A stretch of DNA of 8,301 nucleotides, from positions 1-8,301 of the forward strand of contig JAISRI010000199.1 in the NCBI GenBank assembly GCA_031273735.1, read 5' to 3'. This DNA is from Helicobacteraceae bacterium. GTDB taxonomy: Bacteria > Campylobacterota > Campylobacteria > Campylobacterales > SZUA-545. Position 1 is the first letter of the stretch; each line of letters starts with the position of its first letter. Positions 1 through 5,647 of the stretch are shown in pieces. A program made the position numbers and the translations under genes. The notes under the pieces are model-generated. The model was not told where the DNA came from. It worked only from the letters and a program-made list of their open reading frames with translations, and made no database searches.

Positions 1-1
1 G

Positions 2-67
2 TCGGGTGACAAATTTAAAATTAGTTCCTTTCGTTATGGTTTTATTTTTTCAATGGTCCGGGCATAA
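2..67 (+). CDS. C-terminal tail of an upstream gene (partial, tentative)
   Basis: An open frame enters from the left edge and stops at TAA 65-67. It encodes about 21 residues ending in RYGFIFSMVRA. The Phe/Arg-rich ending with a hydrophobic strand resembles the last beta strand of small sugar or SAM-dependent methyltransferases, but this is only an impression and too little is present to assign a family. A second frame (3-74) is also open and ends at TAG, so the reading frame itself is uncertain. Both frames end before the C tract at 76-91, so the tract is not inside this gene. Confidence 0.35.
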   Translation, partial: SGDKFKISSFRYGFIFSMVRA

Positions 68-75
68 TTTTTAGT

Positions 76-91
76 CCCCCCCCCCCCCCCC
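76..91. repeat. Homopolymeric C16 tract upstream of DXS-like gene
   Basis: Sixteen consecutive C residues lie 58 bp before the ATG at 150. No + strand frame from the upstream gene runs through the tract, and the downstream frame is closed by TAA at 132-134, so it is intergenic. Tracts of this length are hypermutable by slipped-strand mispairing. A weak -10-like TATATC lies at 101-106, and the T-rich stretch at 68-72 lies just before the tract, so length changes would alter promoter spacing. The tract is directly visible; its effect on transcription is inferred. Confidence 0.85.
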
Positions 92-149
92 GCGCAAGGC
101 TATATCACTTTCGCGCAGGCAAAAGAACTAATAAAAGAAGTTTAGTTTA

Positions 150-1943
150 ATGTATTTGGAACAAATATCTTCTCCATTTGATTTGAAAAAATTAGATATA
201 ACAGCGTTACCAATACTGTGCGAAGAGATTCGGCGTTTTTTGTTAGAGGGAATGTCAAAATATGGCGGACATGTCGCTCCAAATCTTGGCGTTGTTGAAC
301 TTACGGTCGCTTTACATTACATCTTTGTTTCGCCAGTGGACAAGATCGTGTTCGACGTATCTCATCAAGCATACGTTCATAAAATTCTGACGGGCAGAAA
401 AAACCTATACGATATCTTTAGAAATCGCGGCGCAAAAAGTACATATCAGCGCCAATATGAAAGCGAACACGATTTTTTTGATTTAGGGTTGACCTCTACC
501 TCTATATCTTTAGCTTCAGGGCTAGCAAAAGGCAGGGATGTTTTAGGCGGAGACGAAACAATTATTGCCGTTATCGGGGACGGCTCTTTGAGCGGAGGGC
601 AAGCGTATGAGGCATTAAATAACGCCTCAGTACAGTTTAACAATAAAAAGAGTCGTTTTATAGTCGTTGTCAATGACAATGAATACTCTATAGCACCGGG
701 AGTAGGCGCCCTGCATAATCACTTGCGGGCGCTGCGCGAATCAAACGGAAAACTTAATAATAATATCTTTACTGCGTTAGGCTATCACTATATCTATCTT
801 GAGAACGGAAATAATGTCGCAGATTGTATAGGCGCCGTTAAACAATCCATTTTGGTTGATAGCCCCGTTGTGTTACATATACATACCATTAAAGGATTAG
901 GTTGCGATTACGCCAAAGCGGATCCCTATAAATGGCATTACGTTTTCACTCCATTTGATATAGAGAGCGGAGAGGCGCAAAGCGGCGCTAACGCGGCAGA
1001 CGTTAATTATGCTCAGATCGGCGCTAAAAATATTGATTATATGATGAAGGAGCACAAAGATATTGTCGCGATTATGGCAGGTAACCAAATACTAGGGAAG
1101 AACTTTGCCGAACAACATTCCTCTAAATATATCGACGTAGGCATAGCGGAAGCTAACGCGGTTTCGTATGCCTCTGGCATTGCCAAATATGGAGCGAGAC
1201 CGTTTGTGTTTATCGAGGCCGCATTTATACAACGCGCCTACTCTCAAATACTAATAGACTTAGCGTTAAACGCTAATCCGGCAGTAATTGTTTTGCAAGG
1301 TTCGGGAATTATTTTGCAAGACTCTACCCACTATGGAATTTTTGATATTGCGGCGCTTAGTCACATTCCAAATCTTGTATGTATATCTCCCGTTTGTGAA
1401 GACGAGTACAAAATGGCGCTTGATTGGGCATACGAACAAAAATTCCCAACCGTAATACGGCTAAGCAGGGGGGGGGGCAACAACCCTTTGGCGAACAGGC
1501 AACGCTCCGCTATAGCTCCGATCGAGTTGAATAAATATGAAATTGTGAAACAGGGCAAAGAGGTCGCCGTTATTGGGTTAGGCATATTTTTTTCAATTGC
1601 CTGCGATGTTGTCGATATGTTAGCAAAGCGCAATATCAACGCAACGCTGATAAATCCAAGATTTTATTCAGAGTTAGACGAGAGCGCTCTAAAGGATATT
1701 GCAAGAGATCATGCGCTGATAGTTACCATCGAGAGCGGTATCAGAGAGTTCGGATGGGGGGCTACCGTAGCGGCATATTACGCGCAACATCCAGCGCCAA
1801 AACATATAGAGGTATTATGTTTTGGAGCGAACAAAGAGTTTGCCGATTGGGTTCCTTTCGACGAATTATTAAATCGCTTTGGATTAACCGCGACAAATAT
1901 ATCAGAGCGGATATTCAATATCATTAATAAACGCAAAGAGTAA
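150..1943 (+). CDS. DXS-like ThDP-dependent transferase, probably for sugar biosynthesis; phase-variable
   Basis: This 597-residue protein is homologous along its length to 1-deoxy-D-xylulose-5-phosphate synthase (about 620 residues). That enzyme decarboxylates pyruvate on thiamine diphosphate and passes the C2 unit to glyceraldehyde-3-phosphate. ThDP features are intact: H41 in GGHVAPNLG, GDG at 143-145 with NDN at 175-177, H263 in KWH, and E334 in the IAEANAV motif that activates the cofactor. R362 (QRAY) and R437 (VIRLSRG) are kept. The canonical DRAG segment is QGSG (383-386), losing the arginine equivalent to E. coli R420 that holds the acceptor phosphate, and the GHSSTSIS motif starts GL (L114). 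I infer a different acceptor, possibly a nucleotide-linked keto-sugar, given the rfbG/rfbH neighbours. A purine-rich AAAAGAAG (133-140) serves as ribosome binding site. A G10 run at 1468-1477 makes the C-terminal third switchable. A divergent housekeeping DXS is the alternative, but is less likely in this context. Confidence 0.85.
   Translation: MYLEQISSPFDLKKLDITALPILCEEIRRFLLEGMSKYGGHVAPNLGVVELTVALHYIFVSPVDKIVFDVSHQAYVHKILTGRKNLYDIFRNRGAKSTYQRQYESEHDFFDLGLTSTSISLASGLAKGRDVLGGDETIIAVIGDGSLSGGQAYEALNNASVQFNNKKSRFIVVVNDNEYSIAPGVGALHNHLRALRESNGKLNNNIFTALGYHYIYLENGNNVADCIGAVKQSILVDSPVVLHIHTIKGLGCDYAKADPYKWHYVFTPFDIESGEAQSGANAADVNYAQIGAKNIDYMMKEHKDIVAIMAGNQILGKNFAEQHSSKYIDVGIAEANAVSYASGIAKYGARPFVFIEAAFIQRAYSQILIDLALNANPAVIVLQGSGIILQDSTHYGIFDIAALSHIPNLVCISPVCEDEYKMALDWAYEQKFPTVIRLSRGGGNNPLANRQRSAIAPIELNKYEIVKQGKEVAVIGLGIFFSIACDVVDMLAKRNINATLINPRFYSELDESALKDIARDHALIVTIESGIREFGWGATVAAYYAQHPAPKHIEVLCFGANKEFADWVPFDELLNRFGLTATNISERIFNIINKRKE
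1468..1477. repeat. Intragenic G10 tract (candidate translational phase-variation switch)
   Basis: Ten consecutive G residues span codons 440-443 (Arg-Gly-Gly-Gly) of the DXS-like gene. With G10 the frame is open. Loss of one G brings TAG 1513-1515 into frame, and gain of one G brings TAA 1532-1534 into frame. Either change truncates the protein near residue 455-462 and removes the C-terminal domain. The local protein motif (SRGGG) follows the conserved VRxxRG of DXS, where synonymous GGA/GGT/GGC codons could have avoided the run. Confidence 0.85.
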
Positions 1944-2248
1944 AACGGTTTAGCGGTTTTGCGCAGTTAAGGCGCATCCAATTTAGGCTTGATAGATAAA
2001 CGGCGTCAATATCAAGAGCAAATTTAGTCTCGTTCGTCCCGGGTAGTCCTCTGATATGTTGACCTCCGACAAACGCGTTTTCAATATTACCTACGGCGAC
2101 GCCAAACGACGCGCCAGTATGTCAGTTTTTCTAGCGATCGCTCTGGCTTCGGTCTCTATATTTGGCTTCTCTTGATTGACGGCGCGGCAACGCGCTTCTA
2201 TCAGCCAAATCCTTCGGTCAATTAAGAACTTATAAGCTATAATTATTT
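1944..2248. other. 305-bp gap without a clear gene; possible decayed coding remnant
   Basis: No convincing complete gene is visible. On the minus strand two overlapping open frames look coding-like: one runs from about 2244 to a TAG near 2090 (contains IETEARAIARKTDILAR), and the next, one frame off, runs from 2121 to a TAA at 1926-1924 (contains GNIENAFVGGQHIRGL). A single frameshift would join them, as in a pseudogene. On the plus strand a 39-codon frame at 2056-2175 ends in a hydrophobic segment (MSVFLAIALASVSIFGFS). These overlap, so at most one is real. The gap also holds one GCGATCGC palindrome (2134-2141) and, at its right end, the TATAAT box of the next gene. Confidence 0.4.
2238..2243 (+). 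promoter_or_regulatory. TATAAT box 5 nt before the RmlC-like ATG (leaderless start)
   Basis: A perfect sigma-70-type -10 hexamer ends 5 nt before ATG 2249. Transcription normally starts about 6-7 nt after the hexamer, which here falls on the start codon itself. No Shine-Dalgarno sequence is present between 2225 and 2248, consistent with a leaderless mRNA. No good -35 element is seen at the usual spacing (2215-2220 reads CGGTCA). Confidence 0.6.
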
Positions 2249-2755
2249 ATGCTAAAAAGCGAGACGGTTTCTATCGCGGCAACTACGATCGCGGGGTTTT
2301 ATATCGGACGGGTTAAGCGTTCGAGCGACGAACGCGGATCGTATTCTAAGATTTTCGCGGAGGCGATTTATAAAGAGTTAGGGTTTAACTTTACGCCTAA
2401 AGAGTTTTCGGTTCTTTTTTCGTATTCAGGCGCGTTAAGAGGTATGCATTTTGAGCGCGGCGCTATGGGCGAGCATCCCGCAAAGATCGCATATTGCGTT
2501 ACGGGTAAATTATGCGTTGCAGGCGTTGATATTCGCGCCGTTTCTCCAACATTCGGCAAATATGAGATGGTTGAACTAACCGCCGAGCAAGGCGCGTTTG
2601 TTTATCTGCAAGAGGGCGTAGCGTTTGGAACGTTAGCGCTAGAAGATAGCCATCTTGCCTATATTACCAATCAAAACTACGGCGAGACGATCGAAGACGG
2701 ACTTAAATACGACGATCCGCAAATCGCTATCCCGTGGCCATCGCTCTCAACCTAG
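2249..2755 (+). CDS. RmlC-like cupin: dTDP/CDP-4-keto-sugar 3,5- or 5-epimerase, divergent
   Basis: This 168-residue cupin belongs to the dTDP-4-dehydrorhamnose 3,5-epimerase family. Visible family landmarks are DERG (27-30), the R64-G-M-H67 motif with the catalytic base His, K79, a VDIR-SPTFGK block (93-104), Y138 as the presumed proton donor, and the YDDP...WP ending. Two things differ from RmlC. The EGFAHGF motif reads EGVAFG, with F126 in place of the active-site His. The chain also stops just after WP, lacking the C-terminal LSxKD segment whose Asp pairs with the catalytic His. In a CDP-3,6-dideoxyhexose setting the closest role is AscE-type C5 epimerisation, but C3/C5 epimerisation of another keto-sugar, or no activity, is possible. 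No RBS precedes the ATG; the TATAAT at 2238 suggests leaderless translation. Confidence 0.8.
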   Translation: MLKSETVSIAATTIAGFYIGRVKRSSDERGSYSKIFAEAIYKELGFNFTPKEFSVLFSYSGALRGMHFERGAMGEHPAKIAYCVTGKLCVAGVDIRAVSPTFGKYEMVELTAEQGAFVYLQEGVAFGTLALEDSHLAYITNQNYGETIEDGLKYDDPQIAIPWPSLST

Positions 2756-2924
2756 AGAGAAGATCGTAGCCGCAACGCTCTAACTTTACTTTAGATTCTG
2801 CAATATTAAATTCTAAAATAAACAATCATCGCAACGTGTAAAGAGTCGCCCAAACTCATATCCGGCGATCGCCGCCAAAACGCGTCTTTCGCGCAGTTGC
2901 GTTAAGATTGCGTTTTATCTTGTC

Positions 2925-2931
2925 AAAAAGG
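2925..2931 (+). promoter_or_regulatory. Ribosome binding site setting the RfbH start at 2938
   Basis: AAAAAGG lies 6 nt before ATG 2938. This spacing supports that ATG rather than the in-frame TTG at 2908, which would add ten residues unlike the family N-terminus and has no such signal. A weak TAAGAT (2903-2908) could be the -10 box. Confidence 0.7.
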
Positions 2932-2937
2932 TCTGCT

Positions 2938-4320
2938 ATGTCGAACTCTACGGAAAAAGAGAGGCGGGAAAAGGAGAGGATTATCGCTTTAGCTAGATCG
3001 TACGCTAGAAACTTCCACCCCTTACACAACTTCAATCAAGAAGATACAAACTTCAAAGAAGGCGATCGCATCAACTACGCAGGGCGCGTTTATGACGACG
3101 ACGAGATAGCTTCTTTGGTCGAAGCCGCGCTGGAGTTTTGGCTTACGCCCGGGCATTTCGCTCGCGATTTTGAGCGATCGCTCGCAAAAATCGTCGGCGT
3201 CAGTTCGGCGTTTTTCTGCTCTAGCGGTAGCGCCGCGAATCTCTTAGCCGTTAGCGCGCTTACTTCGCCGTTCTTAGGCGATCGACAGTTAAGACGCGGC
3301 GACGAAGTTATCACGGTTGCGGCAGGATTTCCCACTACCGTCTTTCCCATCATTCAAAACGGCGCAATTCCAGTCTTTGTCGATATAACGCTTCCAACCT
3401 ACAATGTCGACGTTGCGCAGCTGGAAAACGCCATAACGCATAAGAGCAGAGCGGTGATTTTGGCGCACACGCTTGGTAATCCTTTTGATGTTGCTTCTAT
3501 CAAGGCTTTTTGCAAAAAATACAATCTATGGTTAATTGAGGATAACTGCGACGCTTTAGGAAGCGAATATACGCTTGACGGCAAAACCGGTCCGACAGGC
3601 TCCTTTGGCGATCTCTCCACTTTGAGTTTTTATCCGCCGCACCATATCACTACGGGCGAGGGCGGCGCGGTTTTGACAAACGATCCTTTGCTGGCTAAAA
3701 TCGTTCTTAGTTTCCGCGATTGGGGGCGCGATTGCGTCTGTCCAAGCGGTAAAGACAATGTATGCGGCAAGCGTTTTGACGGCGCCGAGCGCGCCTATGG
3801 AGAACTACCAGCCGGCTTTGATCACAAATATGTCTATTCGCATATAGGATATAACTTTCAATCGACCGATCTAAGCGCGGCAATCGGCGTTGCGCAACTA
3901 AAGAAGCTACCTCAAAACGTAGCGGCGCGGCGGAAGAACTTCGAGCGCCTCTTTTGCGCCCTGAAACCGTTGGAGGACAAAGGCGCGATCCTTCTGCCGC
4001 AAGCGAGCGCAAACTCTAATCCTAGCTGGTTTGGTTTTCCAATCGCGCTTGCTGAAAAATCGCGGGTTTCACGTCTAGAGATCGTTCGTATGCTCGAATC
4101 GAAAAATGTCCAGACAAGGCTTCTATTTGCGGGCAATATCGCCCGTCAAAGCGCCTTTGTTACAAGCGATGGGCGAAAACTTGTCGATTTTCGCGTCGCG
4201 GGGAGCTTAAACGTCTCCGATCGCGTTATGAACGACGTCTTTTGGATTGGCGTCTATCCGCGCATTGGCGCGGCGCAATGCGAATATATGGCGAAACTAA
4301 TCGCGTCTATGTTTGATTAA
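2938..4320 (+). CDS. rfbH: CDP-4-keto-6-deoxyglucose 3-dehydrase (E1), iron-sulfur/PMP enzyme
   Basis: This 460-residue protein of the DegT/DnrJ/EryC1/StrS aminotransferase fold closely matches RfbH/DdhC/AscC (Salmonella RfbH is about 437 residues). With pyridoxamine phosphate it removes the C3 hydroxyl of CDP-4-keto-6-deoxy-D-glucose, the entry to 3,6-dideoxyhexoses. The diagnostic His replacing the PLP lysine is H235 in SFYPPHHITTGEGG. The four [2Fe-2S] ligands are all present: C204 (EDNCDALG), C266, C268 and C276, keeping the CxC(x7)C spacing, with 61 rather than 57 residues before C266. Blocks AAGFPTTVFPIIQNG, PSWFGFP and TRLLFAGN are typical. The start is chosen by the AAAAAGG site. The enzyme needs the reductase E3 (DdhD/AscD), which is not in the window, to finish deoxygenation. 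The protein appears fully functional. It sits between the RmlC-like and RfbG-like genes with 182- and 259-bp gaps, so a single operon is unproven. Confidence 0.95.
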   Translation: MSNSTEKERREKERIIALARSYARNFHPLHNFNQEDTNFKEGDRINYAGRVYDDDEIASLVEAALEFWLTPGHFARDFERSLAKIVGVSSAFFCSSGSAANLLAVSALTSPFLGDRQLRRGDEVITVAAGFPTTVFPIIQNGAIPVFVDITLPTYNVDVAQLENAITHKSRAVILAHTLGNPFDVASIKAFCKKYNLWLIEDNCDALGSEYTLDGKTGPTGSFGDLSTLSFYPPHHITTGEGGAVLTNDPLLAKIVLSFRDWGRDCVCPSGKDNVCGKRFDGAERAYGELPAGFDHKYVYSHIGYNFQSTDLSAAIGVAQLKKLPQNVAARRKNFERLFCALKPLEDKGAILLPQASANSNPSWFGFPIALAEKSRVSRLEIVRMLESKNVQTRLLFAGNIARQSAFVTSDGRKLVDFRVAGSLNVSDRVMNDVFWIGVYPRIGAAQCEYMAKLIASMFD

Positions 4321-4383
4321 GCTATGCTATGTTTGCGGCTATAGATAGACGATTCAAAACTCCTGCCATACAAAGTTTTTTTG

Positions 4384-4447
4384 GTCATTCCCGCGACAGA
4401 GCGATAGCTTCCGTAGGAAGCGTTAATCGCGGAGGAAGGCGGGATTC
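4384..4447. repeat. Nested inverted-repeat element (possible dispersed repeat)
   Basis: A 64-bp segment starts GTCATTCCCGCG and ends GGCGGGATTC. It contains nested pairings: CCGCGA 4391-4396 with TCGCGG 4427-4432, and GCTTCC 4407-4412 with GGAAGC 4416-4421 around a GTA loop. TCCCGC 4389-4394 can alternatively pair with GCGGGA 4439-4444. The TCATTCCCGC...GCGGGA edges resemble short palindromic repeats scattered in many bacterial genomes. No T-run follows, so it is not an ordinary terminator. Confidence 0.5.
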
Positions 4448-4522
4448 AAGTACGCCAATTGGATCGGAACAACCCATCTTAGTTTATTAAAACCTACAAT
4501 TTTCATCATTTTCGCTTTACGG

Positions 4523-4548
4523 GTAAAACCTTGCGCGGTTTTACTTTT
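4523..4548 (+). terminator. Hairpin with T-rich tail upstream of the RfbG-like gene
   Basis: GTAAAACC (4523-4530) and GGTTTTAC (4537-4544) form a perfect 8-bp stem with a TTGCGC loop, followed by TTTTAGCTTTTT. This fits a modest rho-independent terminator for transcription arriving from rfbH. The stem is only partly GC and the T-run is interrupted, so an attenuator or operator role is also possible. It lies 35 bp before ATG 4580. Confidence 0.45.
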
Positions 4549-4566
4549 AGCTTTTTATTAAAAGCT
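4549..4566. repeat. Inverted repeat just upstream of the RfbG-like -10 box
   Basis: AGCTTTT (4549-4555) and AAAAGCT (4560-4566) are perfect inverted copies around TATT. The repeat ends 2 bp before the TACAAT box at 4569, covering the spacer to a would-be -35. That position suits a repressor or activator site, but no regulator can be named. Confidence 0.45.
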
Positions 4567-4568
4567 AT

Positions 4569-4574
4569 TACAAT
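4569..4574 (+). promoter_or_regulatory. TACAAT box 5 nt before the RfbG-like ATG (leaderless start)
   Basis: A -10-like hexamer ends 5 nt before ATG 4580, the same geometry as at 2238, and no Shine-Dalgarno sequence is present. An ATG at 4573 overlaps the hexamer but is in another frame that does not encode a recognisable protein. Confidence 0.5.
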
Positions 4575-4579
4575 GCCGT

Positions 4580-5629
4580 ATGCGTTTTTTGATTACGGGG
4601 CATACGGGTTTTGTTGGCGCTTGGCTGACGCTTTATTTGCGCGAGTTAGGACAAGAGGTTTGCGGTCTTGCTTTGCCGCCGTATGTTGGCGCGAACGGCG
4701 AGCGCGGTTTATACGATCGGGCGCGAACGAGCGAGGCGCTTCGCTCTGATCTGCGCGTCGATATACGCGATTTTGAGGCGTTAAAAGAGGCGATCGAGGC
4801 GCAAAAACCTGATTTTGTCGTTCATCTTGCCGCGCAACAGCTTGTGCGCGAAAGTTTTCGCGCGTCGCGTTTGACTTTTGAAACCAACGTTATGGGAACG
4901 GTCGATGTTTTGGAGGCGATCAAAGACGCGGGCGTAAAAGGCGCGATAGTCGCCGCGACCGACAAGGTTTATAAGAACGTTTCGCAGACATGGGGCTACC
5001 GCGAAAACGATCCTTTGGGCGCAAGCGATCCGTTAAGCGGTTCAAAGGCGGCGGCCGATCTTATCGCCCAAAGCTATATCGCCCGCGGCGATTACAAAAT
5101 ACCGATAGGAATCGTCCGATCGGCAAACCTACTCGGCGGCGGCGACAATTGCAAAGAGCATTTAGTCGTCGATATAATAAACGCCTGCAAAAAGAACGCG
5201 GCGGCGAAATTAAGAAATCCAAAGGCGATCAGAAGCTGGCAACACGTGCTGGATAGCATAAACGGCTACTACATGCTCGCGCTTCGTTTGATCGACGGAT
5301 CGCTTCCTGACGGCGCGAAAGACGGCGCGTTTAATTTCGGCGCAAGCGCCGAAAGTAGCGATAGCGTGGGAAGCGTGGCGAGTATGATTGTCGATTGCTG
5401 GGGCGAAGGCGCGAAGGCGTGGGAGTTTGAGGGCGACGCGGAAAATATCAAAGAGGAGGCGACGCTTGGGATCGACTCTAAAAAGGCAAGATTTTATCTT
5501 GGCTGGGAGAACAAGCTGGATTTAGAACGGGTTATCGATTGGACGGTTGGTTGGGAAAAAGAGGTTTTTAACGGCGCGGACGCAAGGAGCGTTAGCCAAC
5601 GACAGATTAGGAAGTTTTTGAGTTTATAA
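4580..5629 (+). CDS. rfbG: CDP-glucose 4,6-dehydratase homologue lacking the catalytic Tyr
   Basis: This 349-residue extended SDR is recognisably of the RfbG/DdhB type, which converts CDP-glucose to CDP-4-keto-6-deoxyglucose with bound NAD. Visible features are the Rossmann GHTGFVG motif (G7, G10, G13), HLAAQQLVRESF, TNVMGTVDVLEA, TDK at 127-129 (the active-site Thr-Asp-Lys of this subfamily), WGYRENDPLG, SANLLGGGD and WQHVL. The YxxxK motif is broken: DPYSxSK reads DPLSGSK, with L152 where the general-base Tyr should be, while K156 is kept. The Leu codon TTA differs from both Tyr codons by two bases, so a single sequencing error is unlikely. The protein may be a catalytically altered or inactive paralogue, with another copy elsewhere doing the dehydration, or it may use different acid-base chemistry. 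The rest of the chain is intact. The gene ends 18 bp from the convergent fic gene. Confidence 0.85.
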   Translation: MRFLITGHTGFVGAWLTLYLRELGQEVCGLALPPYVGANGERGLYDRARTSEALRSDLRVDIRDFEALKEAIEAQKPDFVVHLAAQQLVRESFRASRLTFETNVMGTVDVLEAIKDAGVKGAIVAATDKVYKNVSQTWGYRENDPLGASDPLSGSKAAADLIAQSYIARGDYKIPIGIVRSANLLGGGDNCKEHLVVDIINACKKNAAAKLRNPKAIRSWQHVLDSINGYYMLALRLIDGSLPDGAKDGAFNFGASAESSDSVGSVASMIVDCWGEGAKAWEFEGDAENIKEEATLGIDSKKARFYLGWENKLDLERVIDWTVGWEKEVFNGADARSVSQRQIRKFLSL

Positions 5630-5647
5630 CAAACTATTGGCGGCCGA

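Noticed and set aside
1942..1960. AAAAC/GTTTT hairpin just after the DXS-like stop as a terminator
   Set aside because: The stem is only five mostly A-T pairs and no T-run follows.
2908..2937. TTG at 2908 as the rfbH start
   Set aside because: It adds ten residues not expected in the family. ATG 2938 has AAAAAGG at 6-nt spacing, while the TTG has no comparable site.
3751..3753. Lys272 where enteric RfbH has a fourth Cys in the CxCxxxCxxxC stretch, suggesting a broken iron-sulfur site
   Set aside because: From memory, the ligand pattern is C-x57-C-x-C-x7-C, which is fully kept (C204, C266, C268, C276). The replaced Cys is not one of those ligands.
4307..4335. CTATGTTTG direct repeat around the rfbH stop (4307-4315 and 4327-4335)
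   Set aside because: It is only 9 bp, with no accompanying insertion or transposase; chance or a small local duplication suffices.
4531..4749. 72-codon frame overlapping the start of the RfbG-like gene
   Set aside because: It overlaps the well-supported Rossmann N-terminus in another frame and shows no recognisable domain.
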